Shown piece by piece: positions 1 through 11,100 of a stretch of DNA of 64,000 bases. Location of the stretch: contig NZ_BSSV01000001.1 of NCBI RefSeq assembly GCF_030161435.1, positions 620,001-684,000 on the forward strand. The letters are read 5' to 3'. The position numbers and the translations under genes were made by a program. The notes beneath the pieces are model-generated. The model saw only the letters and a program-made list of their open reading frames with translations. It did not search any database and had not been told where the DNA came from. Position 1 is the first letter of the stretch. Each line of letters begins with the position of its first letter. The DNA is from Thalassotalea loyana. GTDB lineage: Bacteria; Pseudomonadota; Gammaproteobacteria; Enterobacterales; Alteromonadaceae.

Positions 1-1042
1 CATGCTGATCAATAGGAAAGTGTCCAGGTACCCAGTCAATCAATACACCAAGGTTCGCCTGGTGACACTGATCAACAAAATATTTGAAGTCATCGGCATC
101 GCCAAATCGAGAACTTGGGGCAAATAAACCAACAGGTTGATACCCCCAAGAGCCATCGTAAGGAAACTCACTTACCGGCATCAATTGAATATGAGTAAAC
201 CCCATTTCTAACGTATAAGGAATCAGCTTGTCAGCTAACTCACGATAGTTGAGGTAGTCATCATTTTGGTCGCGTTGCCAAGAGCCTAAATGTACCTCGT
301 AGATACTAATTGCTGCATGGCGCGAGTTACGGTTCTCTCGGGCTTTTAACCATGCTTTGTCTTGCCACTTATAGTGCTTTTCTGCATTTACGATAGATGC
401 AGTTTCTGGGCGAAACTGAGCTTGTAAACCATAAGGGTCGGCTTTTAATGGCAGCAAATTTCCATCATTGTCCAGGATTTCAAACTTGTACAATTCACCA
501 GCTGAAAGCTGAGGAATGAATAACGACCAGTAGCCACTGAAGTCTTGATTGGTCAACGGATGACAACGGCCATCCCAATTGTTGAATTCACCAACAACTG
601 AAACTCGTTTAGCGTTGGGTGCCCATACTGCAAAACTTACACCTTTAACGCCATTGATTGTCTTAACATGTGCGCCAAGGATATTGTACGGGTGAAGATG
701 GTTACCCTCTCGTAAAAGGTGTAAATCCAATTCACCAAGTGTTGGTGCAAAAGCAAAAGGGTCTTCTATTCGCGACTTTTTGCCATTGACTGTGACTTCC
801 AACTGATAATCGAAAAGTTTTTTACGACGAAGTTTCTTACTATAAAAACCGTTATCATCGAGTTTATTGAGTGTTGCTATAACTTTTTTGGTGTTTTTTG
901 CAAAGACAGATACAGATTGAGCATATGGTAGAAACGCACTAATGGTAATGTAACCCGTGTCATTGGTTTGCAAGCCCAACACTTGATGTGGTTGATTATG
1001 CTGTGCGCTAACTATTCCATTGATTGCATTTATATCTGTCAT
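1..1042 (-). CDS. glgB: 1,4-alpha-glucan branching enzyme, N-terminal part (cut by window edge)
   Basis: Glycogen branching enzyme, which moves alpha-1,4 chains to alpha-1,6 branch points in the cytoplasm. The visible reverse-strand frame starts at an ATG (1042) and runs off the left edge after about 347 codons. It shows an N-terminal carbohydrate-binding region, then the CBM48-type stretch (SFAVWAPNAKRVSVVGEFN), and the start of the GH13 barrel with YEVHLGSWQ, HIQLMPVSEFPYDGSWGYQ and VLIDWVPGHFP. The catalytic Asp/Glu lie outside the window. It sits 58 bp downstream of glgP on the same strand, so the two are probably co-transcribed. The family call is firm; only the 3' part is missing. Confidence 0.93.
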   Translation of the reverse strand, partial: MTDINAINGIVSAQHNQPHQVLGLQTNDTGYITISAFLPYAQSVSVFAKNTKKVIATLNKLDDNGFYSKKLRRKKLFDYQLEVTVNGKKSRIEDPFAFAPTLGELDLHLLREGNHLHPYNILGAHVKTINGVKGVSFAVWAPNAKRVSVVGEFNNWDGRCHPLTNQDFSGYWSLFIPQLSAGELYKFEILDNDGNLLPLKADPYGLQAQFRPETASIVNAEKHYKWQDKAWLKARENRNSRHAAISIYEVHLGSWQRDQNDDYLNYRELADKLIPYTLEMGFTHIQLMPVSEFPYDGSWGYQPVGLFAPSSRFGDADDFKYFVDQCHQANLGVLIDWVPGHFPIDQH

Positions 1043-1100
1043 ATTATTTTCCATTTGTAAAAGACACCAACGCCCCAGTTAAGGGGCGTACGTTAAATCG

Positions 1101-3626
1101 TTATTTTGTGCAAGGCTTGATCTGCCAAATACGGTCAACGTAGTCATTAATTGAGCGGTCAGAGTTGAACTTGCCCATTAATGCCGTATTGAGAATAGCC
1201 ATACGAGCCCAGCGTTTTTCGTCTCGGTAAGCTTCGTCTAGTGCTTGATGAGCATCGCTGTAAGACTGGTAATCTGCTAACACTAAGTAAGGATCACCAC
1301 CATCTAATAAACTGTGCTTAACAGCTGATAATTCGTAAGGCTTACCTGGTGTAAAGTAATCAGTGTCTAACCAATCAAGCACAGCTTTGATTTCTGCGTT
1401 TTGCTCGTAGTAGCTGTATGGGTTGTAACCTTCAGCTTTGATAGCTTTAACTTGCTCTACGGTGTTACCGAAAATAAAGATATTGTCATCGCCAACTTCC
1501 TCGGCGATTTCGATGTTAGCGCCATCTAGTGTACCAATCGTCACCGCACCGTTAAGTGCTAACTTCATGTTACCTGTACCTGATGCTTCTTTACCGGCTG
1601 TCGAGATTTGCTCTGAAACGTCAGCAGCAGGAATCATTTTTTCTGCTAGGCTTACGCGGTAATTTGGCAAAAATACAACTTTAAGTTTGTCTTTGATGCG
1701 CGCATCGTTATTAACTTTGTCAGCAACTTTGTTAATTGCGTAAATTATTTCTTTTGCTAGTCGGTAACCTGGTGCCGCTTTTGCGCCAAAGATGAATACA
1801 CGAGGGTGCATTTCAAGTTCTGGGTTTTCTAATAAGCGACGGTATAACGCAACAATATGTAAGAAATTCAAATGTTGACGTTTGTATTCGTGTAAGCGTT
1901 TGATTTGGATGTCAAAAATAGCTTCTGGATTTACCTTAACACCCGTAGACGCTAAAATCTCATCAGCAAGCGCTTTTTTGTTTTCTAACTTAATATCCAT
2001 GAACGCTTTTTGTAACTTAGCATCGTCTGCAAGTTTCTCAAGCGAAGATAAGCTATCCAAGTCTTTTGCCCAGTCTTCTTTAACGTGTTTGTTAAGAAGC
2101 GCTGATAACTTAGGGTTACAGGCTTTTAACCAACGGCGAGGTGTAATACCGTTAGTAACGTTAGTTAATTTGCCAGGATACAAAGCATCAAACTCTGGGA
2201 ATAAGTCTTGTTTTACAAGCTTAGAGTGTATTTCCGCTACGCCATTAACTTTGTGTGCAGCAGCAACACATAAATGAGCCATACGTACTTTTTTCTCGCC
2301 ACCTTCTTCAATTAACGAAAGTTTTGCACGAATTTGGTTATCATCTGGCCATTTAACAGAGACTTCATTATTTAAGAAGTCTTCATTAATTGTGTATAAA
2401 ATTTCTAAGTGACGCGGAAGTACGCGTTCGAATAATGAAACCGACCACTTCTCTAATGCTTCTGGCAATAATGTGTGGTTAGTGTATGCAAATACTTCAC
2501 GGCATAATGCCCAAGCATCAAGGTGTGTAAACTGGTACTCATCCATTAACACACGCATGAATTCTAGAATAGCGATAGTTGGGTGAGTGTCGTTTAATTG
2601 GATTGCTGTATCTTTAGCAAATGCAGCCCAATCAACACCGTTAATCGTTTGATGACGTGCAATAATGTCTTTAATTGAACATGCACAGAAAAAGTATTGC
2701 TGGATAAAACGTAATTCTTTACCAGCTTCATGCTCATCGTTAGGGTAGAGCACCTTAGAAACTGTCTCTGCCTGAATGTTTTTACCGTGCGCATTTAAGA
2801 AATCACCACGGTTAAACAGGTCCCAATCAAAAGCTTGGTCTGAACGAGATTCCCACAAACGAAGTACATTAACAGTGTCAGAGTTGTAGCCAACAATAGG
2901 AATGTCCCACGGTACACCTTTTAATTGCACTGAAGGTTGCCATTTTGATGTTGTGCTTCCATCAGCGTTATTGATGTGCTCAACATGGCCGTACAAAGGT
3001 ACTAATTGTGCTGATTCGGGACGACATATTTCCCATGGGCTGCCGAATTCACGCCATAAATCAGGCTCTTCGATTTGGCGACCATCTTTGAAACTTTGCT
3101 TAAATAAACCATGCTGGTAATGAATACCATAGCCTGTAGCTGGGTAGTCTAATGTCGCTAATGAATCTAAGAAACACGCAGCAAGACGACCCAAGCCTCC
3201 ATTACCAAGCGCTAGATCAGCACCTTGCTCACATAAATCAGTTAAATCAAAACCTAGGTCTTTTACTGCTTTTTCAGCTTCTTCATAAATCGCGAGGTTG
3301 TGTAAATTATTTGATAATAAACGACCCATTAAATATTCAAGTGATAAGTAATTTACGCTTCTAACACCAGGTTGATTTTGACGGTCGCGTGTTGTTGTTA
3401 ACTTTTCAACAACAATGTCATTAATCGCTAAGCTTGTCGCTTTCCAGAAAGCTTCAGGATTTTTATCGTTGCTATGAGCAAGGGTAAATTGTAAATGATG
3501 CTCAATTGCTTTTTTAATCGTAGAACGTTTAGCCATAAGAGAAGACTCATCCCGTTTTTTTAAGAGTTTAGTAGATAAATAGTCATCTAGACTGCCGATT
3601 AGAGTTTTAGGGCGGCAGTTCGTCAC
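1101..3626 (-). CDS. glgP: Glycogen/maltodextrin phosphorylase
   Basis: PLP-dependent alpha-glucan phosphorylase, releasing glucose-1-phosphate from glycogen or maltodextrin in the cytoplasm. The 841-aa frame has the family signature around the PLP lysine ([14 protein letters not shown]), followed by [10 protein letters not shown], plus [14 protein letters not shown] and [10 protein letters not shown]. The family is usually 800-840 aa. The first codon is GTG with no clear ribosome site; an ATG at 3536 (residue 31, [14 protein letters not shown]) is an alternative start matching the usual family N-terminus better. Transcription probably begins beyond two LacI-type palindromes at 3684-3737 and continues into glgB. 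Glycogen versus maltodextrin preference cannot be read from sequence; the shared operator with a sugar transporter near 49.7 kb favours a maltodextrin/glycogen regulon. Confidence 0.93.
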   Translation of the reverse strand: MTNCRPKTLIGSLDDYLSTKLLKKRDESSLMAKRSTIKKAIEHHLQFTLAHSNDKNPEAFWKATSLAINDIVVEKLTTTRDRQNQPGVRSVNYLSLEYLMGRLLSNNLHNLAIYEEAEKAVKDLGFDLTDLCEQGADLALGNGGLGRLAACFLDSLATLDYPATGYGIHYQHGLFKQSFKDGRQIEEPDLWREFGSPWEICRPESAQLVPLYGHVEHINNADGSTTSKWQPSVQLKGVPWDIPIVGYNSDTVNVLRLWESRSDQAFDWDLFNRGDFLNAHGKNIQAETVSKVLYPNDEHEAGKELRFIQQYFFCACSIKDIIARHQTINGVDWAAFAKDTAIQLNDTHPTIAILEFMRVLMDEYQFTHLDAWALCREVFAYTNHTLLPEALEKWSVSLFERVLPRHLEILYTINEDFLNNEVSVKWPDDNQIRAKLSLIEEGGEKKVRMAHLCVAAAHKVNGVAEIHSKLVKQDLFPEFDALYPGKLTNVTNGITPRRWLKACNPKLSALLNKHVKEDWAKDLDSLSSLEKLADDAKLQKAFMDIKLENKKALADEILASTGVKVNPEAIFDIQIKRLHEYKRQHLNFLHIVALYRRLLENPELEMHPRVFIFGAKAAPGYRLAKEIIYAINKVADKVNNDARIKDKLKVVFLPNYRVSLAEKMIPAADVSEQISTAGKEASGTGNMKLALNGAVTIGTLDGANIEIAEEVGDDNIFIFGNTVEQVKAIKAEGYNPYSYYEQNAEIKAVLDWLDTDYFTPGKPYELSAVKHSLLDGGDPYLVLADYQSYSDAHQALDEAYRDEKRWARMAILNTALMGKFNSDRSINDYVDRIWQIKPCTK

Positions 3627-3683
3627 TCTATGTGTAATAAGTTGTTATCGATTATGCCGATGTGAGTTTTTAGGGCAATCATC

Positions 3684-3737
3684 TACATACGTATGCATGA
3701 TGTTATGCATTCAAGAAATTATGTGCATACGTATGCA
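3684..3737. promoter_or_regulatory. Paired LacI-family operators upstream of glgP
   Basis: Two 14-bp palindromes share the core ATACGTATGCA: TACATACGTATGCA at 3684-3697 and the perfect TGCATACGTATGCA at 3724-3737. Their centres are 40 bp apart, close to four helical turns, which suits looping by a LacI-family dimer of dimers. They lie 58-111 bp upstream of the glgP GTG. A third copy (49727-49740) precedes the sugar transporter next to the lacI-type gene at 51444-52472, the likely cognate repressor. That the regulator binds here is inference. Confidence 0.7.
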
Positions 3738-4286
3738 CAATTTTGATTGTGATCATTTAAATCGAGTTTGGCGCTTTGATGTGAAGGTTTTATGAGAAAA
3801 ATAAGAATTGTTCATAAATAAAACAGCACGAGTGTAAAGTTTAGCCAACAAACTTGTTAATATTATGTAAAACATAGGCTTTGTAGAAAAAAAATTAAAA
3901 TTTATTTATGAAATTTTTTAACTTCTAATTACGAAAAGTTTCATATGTAATTTATCTACACTGAAACGCCGATATCTCGGTTTTTAAAGGGCTATGGGCT
4001 ATTTTGGTAAGACAATTTATTTTCCCGAAATTTCGTACATTAAGTGTCTGGTACGATTTGTTGAGCGATTTTTGCGTTTTTTTTGAACGAAACCCGCTTG
4101 TAAACGGTTTGTAGCTGTTTTATAAAAGATATGTCAATTACGACATTTTGCGTATTTAGAATTCACGCAAAAGAGCGTGTTGAGCTTTCATGTTTGTTTT
4201 TGCAGTTGCGTGTTGGAAGTTTAGACAAGGCGGTGTTTTAGATTTGTGGTCATTCCACATGATAGAACGCTAACACAGTATAAACG
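3738..4286. other. Long AT-rich intergenic region between glgP and the TonB receptor
   Basis: No convincing gene. It is very AT-rich (3800-3960) and presumably holds the promoters of the divergent glgP and TonB-receptor genes. One imperfect LacI-like palindrome (TGTAAACGGTTTGTA, 4099-4113) could be a second regulatory site, at low confidence. A 30-codon frame near 3990 has no ribosome site and is ignored. Confidence 0.4.
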
Positions 4287-4394
4287 ACAACAAACACTGC
4301 CCGAAGGGTTCGGCTACAAGCGTTTTACTCTTTGTTGTGAGGTGTTTTGCTTAGTTCACTAGGCGACAAACCTCACACCGCGATTACAACGCTT
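4287..4394 (+). promoter_or_regulatory. Structured leader with mutually exclusive hairpins upstream of TonB receptor
   Basis: Three inverted repeats interlock. ACAACAAA (4287-4294) pairs with TTTGTTGT (4331-4338). TGTGAGGT (4336-4343) pairs with ACCTCACA (4370-4377). AAGCGTT (4318-4324) pairs with AACGCTT (4388-4394) and encloses the second stem. The first and second stems share bases 4336-4338, so they cannot form together. This could be a cis-regulatory RNA leader for the receptor starting at 4507, or a dispersed palindromic repeat. No known riboswitch consensus is recognisable. Confidence 0.35.
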
Positions 4395-4506
4395 TTGTCT
4401 CGAACAAAACTCAAACAGCAAAGTTAAACATGCTCTCCATAATAATTAGCTGGCAAAAAATGCTAGCAATAAAATTCTAAAAAATAAGAATTTAAGGGAA
4501 GGAAAC

Positions 4507-7065
4507 ATGTCTAAAACATTTCGAACGGGCAGTCTAGCTATCGCTGTAGGACTTGCTCTTGGAACAGTGCCGGCATTTGCTGAAGAAGCTGATGCAGAAA
4601 AGGCAAAAGATGTAGAAAAAATTGTTGTTGTTGGTTCTCGTGCAGCACCTCGCTCTATCGCAGATTCTGCTGTACCTGTAGATATCGTAGGTGGTGATGA
4701 ACTAGGTCGTTCAGGCTCATCAGATATGCTTGACCAGTTAGCAACATCAGTACCGTCATTTAACGTACGTGCTCAACCTATCTCTGATGCAGCGACGTTA
4801 ATTCGTCCAGTCAACTTACGTGGCTTATCATCAGACTCAACATTAGTCCTTTTGAACGGTAAACGTCGTCACCGTGCGTCAGTTATCGCTTTCCAAGGTG
4901 GTGGTGTCAATGATGGTGCACAAGGTCCAGATATTTCTGTGATCCCAAGCGTTGCACTTAAACAAGTTGAAGTTTTACGTGACGGCGCAGCTGCTCAGTA
5001 CGGTTCAGATGCTATCGCTGGTGTAATGAACTTCGTATTAAAAGATGACTCAGAAGGTGGTTCACTTTCTGTTAAAGCCGGTCAGTTCTATGAAGGTGAC
5101 GGTGATACGGTAACGATTGATGGTAACATTGGTCTTCCGTTAAGCGATGATGGCTTTGCTAACTTAAGTTTCCAATACAAGAATGCAGATGCAACATCTC
5201 GTTCTGTTCAACGTCCAGATGCTCAAGGTTTGATTGACGCAGGTAATACTGCGGTTGCTGATCCTGCGCAAATTTGGGGTAACCCTGAAATCTCTGACGA
5301 TATTACTATCTTTGGTAACTTCGGTTTAGATTTAGGTGGTGACAAAGAAGCGTACATGTTTGGTAACTACTCTGAGCGTGATGTCGTTGGTGGTTTCTAC
5401 TACCGTAACCCTCACAATCGTGGCAACGTTTACTCTATCGATGGTGGTGAAACACTATTAGTTGGTGATATCGCTCAAGCAAATGGTGCTGCGCGCACTT
5501 GTGCTGTAGTTCCTGCTAATGTGCCAAATGTATTAGACACGCAAGCGTATCAAGATATGGTTGCTGATCCGAACTGTTTCTCAATGAACCAGATCTTCCC
5601 AGGCGGTTACACGCCAGCGTTTGGTGGTAACATTGTCGATACTTCAATCACTATGGGTACTCGTGGTGACATTCACAGCGGTTTCTTAAAAGATTGGCAC
5701 TACGACGTATCAGGCTCTGTTGGTCGTAACGCATCAGACTTTAACTTATCTAACACATTAAACCCTTCTTTAGGTTTAGATACACCGACTGAATTTGATA
5801 CGGGTAAGTACATTCAACTTGAGAAAATGTTCAACGTTGATTTAGTGCGTGGTATCGATATCGATGCATTAGATGAGCCATTAAACTTAGCGATGGGTTT
5901 AGAATGGCGTGAAGAGTCGTTTGAAATCATCTCTGGTGAAGAAGCTTCATGGAAAGCAGGCCCATACGCTGACCAAGGTTTCAATATCGGTTCACATGGT
6001 TTTAAAGGTTTCGGACCTGAAGCTCAAGGTTTAAATGAGCGTCGCTCAGTTGCTGCATACATCGATACGGAAGCATACCTAACTGAAGACTTCATGGTAG
6101 GTGCTGCATTACGTTTCGAAGACTACAGTACTTTCGGTAACACAACTGACTACAAGTTAACGTTCCAATACTCAGTAAGTGATGATTTCTCATTACGTGG
6201 CTCTACAAGTACTGGTTTCCGTGCTCCGACAGTTGGTCAAGCAAACGTAGTAAATACAGCGACTTCATTAGTTAACGGTGAGCTTATTCAAAGTTTCTTA
6301 GCTCCACCAACTGATCCACTAGCGTCATTCTACGGTGGTAAAGAATTAACGCCGGAAGAATCAACGTCTTACGCATTTGGTTCGGTATACCAAAACGGTG
6401 ACTTCTTCTTAACAGTTGATTACTACAACATTGAAGTAACTGACCGTATTGCACAATCAAGTCAAATTGATGTGCGTGCAGAAGACTATGCTGAGTTAGA
6501 AGCGTTAGGTGTACAAAACCCAGAGTTAATCTCTGCAGTTACATACTTTGCTAATGATTTTGATACAACAACTCAAGGTATTGATATTGTTGCTAACTAC
6601 TCAATGGCTTTATTTGACGGTGATACGCAATTTAGCTTTGCTTACAACTGGAATGAAACTGAAGTTGATAAGTTCAACCCTGCAACAACAGATGAAGGCA
6701 AGGTTCGTCGCTTAGAAGAAGGTATGCCTAATCATCGCGGTACGTTAACGATGGCACAGCAGTGGGACAACATTCACATGTTTGTTCGTGCTAACTTCTT
6801 CGGTGAGTACTACGCGGTTCATGCTGATGATACGTCTGATTGGGGTAGTGAAACAGCTGATTCAGCACTTACGTTTGATGCTGAAGTAAGCTACTTTATC
6901 AATGATGAGTTTACAGTATCTGTAGGTGCAAACAACATCTTTGACCAAGAAGCTCAAGAGCTTAAAGACGGTACATATGGTGTGTTAGGTGCTAAGTACT
7001 ACGAAAGTGGTCCATTTGATTACAATGGTGGCTACTACTACGCGAAGTTAACTTACAGCTTCTAA
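4507..7065 (+). CDS. TonB-dependent outer-membrane receptor
   Basis: Ligand-gated outer-membrane beta-barrel for active import with TonB-ExbBD energy. The 852-aa product has a cleavable signal peptide (to about residue 25, ending VPAFAEEA), a TonB-box-like segment (EKIVVVGSRAA), a plug domain (LRDGAAAQYGSDAIAGVMNF), and a long barrel of alternating aromatic/glycine strands ending in the canonical C-terminal Phe (YYAKLTYSF). A strong ribosome site (AAGGGAAGGAAAC) precedes the ATG. The substrate is not evident. The plug type is the one often seen in Alteromonadales and Caulobacter receptors for oligosaccharides or small organics. Position next to glycogen genes hints at sugar, but it is transcribed divergently and a shared operator is not clear. 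Confidence 0.9.
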   Translation: MSKTFRTGSLAIAVGLALGTVPAFAEEADAEKAKDVEKIVVVGSRAAPRSIADSAVPVDIVGGDELGRSGSSDMLDQLATSVPSFNVRAQPISDAATLIRPVNLRGLSSDSTLVLLNGKRRHRASVIAFQGGGVNDGAQGPDISVIPSVALKQVEVLRDGAAAQYGSDAIAGVMNFVLKDDSEGGSLSVKAGQFYEGDGDTVTIDGNIGLPLSDDGFANLSFQYKNADATSRSVQRPDAQGLIDAGNTAVADPAQIWGNPEISDDITIFGNFGLDLGGDKEAYMFGNYSERDVVGGFYYRNPHNRGNVYSIDGGETLLVGDIAQANGAARTCAVVPANVPNVLDTQAYQDMVADPNCFSMNQIFPGGYTPAFGGNIVDTSITMGTRGDIHSGFLKDWHYDVSGSVGRNASDFNLSNTLNPSLGLDTPTEFDTGKYIQLEKMFNVDLVRGIDIDALDEPLNLAMGLEWREESFEIISGEEASWKAGPYADQGFNIGSHGFKGFGPEAQGLNERRSVAAYIDTEAYLTEDFMVGAALRFEDYSTFGNTTDYKLTFQYSVSDDFSLRGSTSTGFRAPTVGQANVVNTATSLVNGELIQSFLAPPTDPLASFYGGKELTPEESTSYAFGSVYQNGDFFLTVDYYNIEVTDRIAQSSQIDVRAEDYAELEALGVQNPELISAVTYFANDFDTTTQGIDIVANYSMALFDGDTQFSFAYNWNETEVDKFNPATTDEGKVRRLEEGMPNHRGTLTMAQQWDNIHMFVRANFFGEYYAVHADDTSDWGSETADSALTFDAEVSYFINDEFTVSVGANNIFDQEAQELKDGTYGVLGAKYYESGPFDYNGGYYYAKLTYSF

Positions 7066-7082
7066 TAGTAAATACTAAAAGC

Positions 7083-7114
7083 AAAACGCCCCTCTATGAG
7101 GGGCGTTTTTTTTG
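7083..7114. terminator. Bidirectional intrinsic terminator
   Basis: Stem AAAACGCCCCTC / GAGGGGCGTTTT with a three-base loop, T-run on one side and A-run on the other. It ends the TonB receptor (+) and the HD-GYP gene (-), which converge here. Confidence 0.9.
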
Positions 7115-7119
7115 GTTCA

Positions 7120-8181
7120 TTATTCGTCTTTGTATGTTTGCGCTATTTGGTCAAATTGGCTGGCAATAGCGATGAAACAATCGACCATTTCAGGATCGAA
7201 ATGACTACCTTTACCTTCTAAAATAATCCCAACAGCTTTTTCATGGCTAAAAGGGGGCTTGTATACGCGTTTACTAATGAGTGCATCGTAAACATCTGCT
7301 ATCGCCATTAACCTTGCTGAAAATGGTATATCTTCACCACTTAATCCCTCTGGGTAGCCAGAGCCGTCCCATTTTTCATGATGAGAGTAAGCAATTTCTT
7401 TTGCAAAAATTAAAAAATTGTCAGCATTATCCATACTTGCTTCAGCTGCTGTAATGGCATCGCGTCCATACGTCGTATGGTGTTTCATGGTCTCAAACTC
7501 TTCATCTGTTAGCTTGCCAGGTTTGAGCAAAATGCTGTCTTCAATTCCAACTTTACCAATGTCGTGCAATGGTGCCGATTTATATAAGGACGTGATGACA
7601 TCTGGTTGAAGGAATTCGCTGTACTGGCTCTTCTTCGCCATTTCTTTGGCTAAGGCTTTTACATAGTATTGAGTTCGACGAATATGGTTACCGGTTTCTG
7701 GATCGCGTGATGCAGCTAACGCACCCATTGCAACCATTGCGACATCTTGGAGTTCGGCTAGCTGAGATGTGCGTTGGATGACTCGCTCCTCTAGAATTTC
7801 ATTTTGCTTAGCCAATAGGTCTTTACTTTGTTTCAAAATCAGATGGTTTTTCACTCTTTCTTTTAAGATGGGCGGGCTGATTGGCTTAGTAATATAATCA
7901 ACCGCGCCGAGTGATAGGCCTTTAGTTTCATCTTCTTCTTGTGCTTTTGCTGTGAGAAAAATAATTGGAATGTCTTGGGTAGACTCTTGTAATTTTAACC
8001 TTTCACACACTTCGTACCCATCCATTTCAGGCATCATGATATCGAGTAATATTAGGTCTGGCTGACGCTTTTCGACGATTTTTAATGCAGCGTCCCCTTT
8101 TAGGGCAACCTGAACAATGTAATCATTTGCTAATACACCTTTAACTACTTCGATGTTAGCTAACGTATCATCGACAACCAA
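7120..8181 (-). CDS. Response regulator with HD-GYP c-di-GMP phosphodiesterase output
   Basis: RpfG-type protein of about 353 aa. An N-terminal receiver (VVDD; phospho-acceptor Asp in [13 protein letters not shown]) is joined by a coiled linker to an HD-GYP domain with the full metal and signature motifs HDIGKVGI and [14 protein letters not shown], so c-di-GMP hydrolysis is likely. The start is uncertain. The frame opens at a TTG (8181) that would shave the first receiver strand; an upstream in-frame CTG near 8208 would restore KATVLVVDD. It overlaps the 3' end of the hybrid kinase gene by 14 bp, so translation is probably coupled and the kinase is the likely phosphodonor. Confidence 0.9.
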   Translation of the reverse strand: MVVDDTLANIEVVKGVLANDYIVQVALKGDAALKIVEKRQPDLILLDIMMPEMDGYEVCERLKLQESTQDIPIIFLTAKAQEEDETKGLSLGAVDYITKPISPPILKERVKNHLILKQSKDLLAKQNEILEERVIQRTSQLAELQDVAMVAMGALAASRDPETGNHIRRTQYYVKALAKEMAKKSQYSEFLQPDVITSLYKSAPLHDIGKVGIEDSILLKPGKLTDEEFETMKHHTTYGRDAITAAEASMDNADNFLIFAKEIAYSHHEKWDGSGYPEGLSGEDIPFSARLMAIADVYDALISKRVYKPPFSHEKAVGIILEGKGSHFDPEMVDCFIAIASQFDQIAQTYKDE

Positions 8182-11100
8182 GACGGTGGCTTTTGATTGC
8201 TGACTCAGGCGACAATTTATTTAGTAGCTCATCTAACTGCTCGCCTGCAGAATCAAATTCATATTGGCTCGTTAAGCTATATATATTATCTAACTTAATT
8301 TTAATTGCGGGCTCGTGGGCAAAATTGAATAGTTCTTCAAAGTCGTCGTTTGCACTAGAGTCGTAATTTTCTAGCTTTTCTTTAATAATAATTAACTGCG
8401 CAATTAGATCAGCATCATCCATGTTATTTTGCGGTTGGTTTTCTGCTGTTCGGTTTGCGTCTACACTTACAAGCCAGCTATTTATTGTGCTTATCATACG
8501 TTCATGGTGCTGCTGGCACTCGTTGATAAGCCTGCTGACTTCCTCGTGTTCAAGTGTTTCAGGAGCATCTAAGTGTTTGTTTAACGTTAACTCCAATGCT
8601 TCGGCTGATGGTAGTAAAAAGTTAGCACCAATGTTTGCCGCTACACCTCTTAGCGTATGTATGTTCAATATAGCCTGTTTAATGTCTTTATCGCTAAGTG
8701 CTGACTTGGTTTTCTCTATGGCATGCTTCTGAGAATCAGCGACACGCTCCAAGGTTTTTTTGTAGAGTTTTTTATTATTGCCCATGCGATTCAGTGCACC
8801 AGCAACATCAAACTCAGCTAAATCAAACGCATCTTCTTCAGAGTTCTCAATAAGTGCTTCTGGGGGCTGAACTTGTTTTGGTAGATTGGTTGTGTCAATC
8901 CACATGTCTAGGGTTTTAAAAACTTGCTTGGGATCAATGGGTTTAGGTACGTGGTCATTCATGCCGACTTCGATGCATTTTTCTCGGTCACCTTCCATCG
9001 CATTTGCCGTCATCGCAATAATCGCGAGAGATTGATACCCCGGCATCTGGCGGATCAGTTTGGTCGCAGTATATCCATCCATTATTGGCATTTGTACGTC
9101 CATTAGTACTGCGTCATAATTATGCTGCTTAATTTTGTCGACAGCTTCTTGGCCATTCCACGCGGTGTCCACTTCAATTTGCGCCATGGCTAGCAGCTCA
9201 AGCGCAATTTGTTGATTTATTTCGTTATCTTCAACCAGCAAGACCTTTGCTCCTGCTAAATTTTGTGTCACATGATTTTTCACTGGCGCTGCACTTTTAC
9301 GGGTCGTGTGATATTCCTCACTTCCCATAACAACCATAATGCTATCAAGTAACGTTGATGCGTTGATTGGCTTGGTTAAAGAGCCATCGAGGTGTACATT
9401 GTGAGCCTGTTCAAGCATATCGTCTTTATCATAAGCGGTGATAATAATTACTTTTGGTTTATCAATGATTTGCTTGTTATCTTCAATGGCTCTGCAAAGC
9501 TCAATACCATCCATTTCAGGCATTTTCCAATCGGCTAACACTATGGCGTAAGGCGCTTTATTCTTTTGAGCTGTGACTAACTTTTCTAGCGCTTCTTTGC
9601 CACTCGATACACAATCAGGTTTGAACTTGAGGCTCATTGCTAAGGTTGACAAAATTTGTCGTGACGGCTTGCTGTCATCGACGATTAGTACGGGCAAATT
9701 AGCAAGTGCTTCGGGAGACGCCAGGATTTTATTTTGGGCGATATCTGAAATCGGGAATTTAGTCGTAAAGAAGAAGGTACTCCCTTTGCCATATTCGCTT
9801 TCTACCCAAATATCGCCTCCCATCATTTCAGTTAGGGTTTTACTAATCGTTAGGCCTAACCCTGTGCCACCATATTTTCTTGTCGTTGATGCATCCGCCT
9901 GGGTAAAAGACTGAAAAAGCCCTTGGACTTGCGCCTCAGTCATACCGATGCCTGAGTCTTTTACTGAAAACTCGATAAGTGCCATTTTGTCGCGTTGCTT
10001 TTTCAATCGAGCTTTGACAATAATCTCACCACGTTCAGTAAATTTAAGTGAGTTGTTCGTTAGATTAATCAGTATTTGACCTAAACGTAATGGATCGCCA
10101 ATTAAATGGGTTGGTAATTGAGGATCGATATCAATTAACAGCTCCAATTCTTTTTGTTGGCTCTTGTGAGACGTGATTTGCACCAAATGATCGATTGTCT
10201 CATTCAAGTCAAATGGAATGTGCTCAATGGACAGTTTACCTGCCTCAATTTTAGAAAAGTCTAAAATATCATTGATGATACCGAGCAAAGCTTCTGCAGA
10301 ACTATGTATTTTATTAATGTAGTCAGCTTGCTTTTGCGATAGTTCCGTTTGTAACGCCAAGTAACTCATCCCAATGATAGCATTCATTGGCGTGCGAATT
10401 TCGTGGCTCATATTTGCCAAAAAGTCGCTTTTAGCTTGTGTAGCCTCTTCAGCTTTTGCTTTGGCTTTTTGTAGCTCTCGCTCTGCTTCTTTTCGCGTTG
10501 TGGTATTACGTACGAAAGCTGTGTAGAAGTGGTCATTGTCAATCAGAGATTCGCTTACACCCACTTCAATATCGATCAGTGTTTGATCATGGCAGATACC
10601 AATTAATTCAAAGATTCTATTGTCGCTAGCATCATTTTTTCGCTCATCTAAGTACTTGTGATGAAATGGGACATTCATCAACTGATAGATGTTCATTGTG
10701 AGCGCTTGATCACTTGTATAGCCAAAAATTGCTTCAGAGGCAGGACTAAATTCGGTTATTTGGCCATAGTCATCGACAACAATGATGCCGTCTGATGCAT
10801 TGTTTATTATGCTTTGTGTGCGCTCCATGTTGACTTGAAGTTGACTGGTTCGCATAGCCACTTTTTGCTCAAGTTCTGCTTGAGAACGCGCAAGTGTCTT
10901 GGTCGCTCGGGTACCAACACGTAAGGTAAATAATGTTGAGCCAAAAATAAGCACTAGAGCAATGATAACGACTGCCCACACTGTATTTTTAAACGTGTTG
11001 ATCAGGGCAAAAGACTCGGCGGCATCTACTTCGGCGGCCAGTCCCATGTGAAGTGTTTCATTCCACTGCCAATTACCAACAACTTCAACACCTCGATAAT

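Noticed and set aside
1438-1662. Plus-strand open frames inside glgP and similar long shadow frames elsewhere
   Set aside because: They lie antisense within well-identified genes, with no ribosome site or recognisable product.
4287-4500. Cobalamin riboswitch before the TonB receptor
   Set aside because: No B12-box-like conserved segments; the interlocking hairpins differ in layout.
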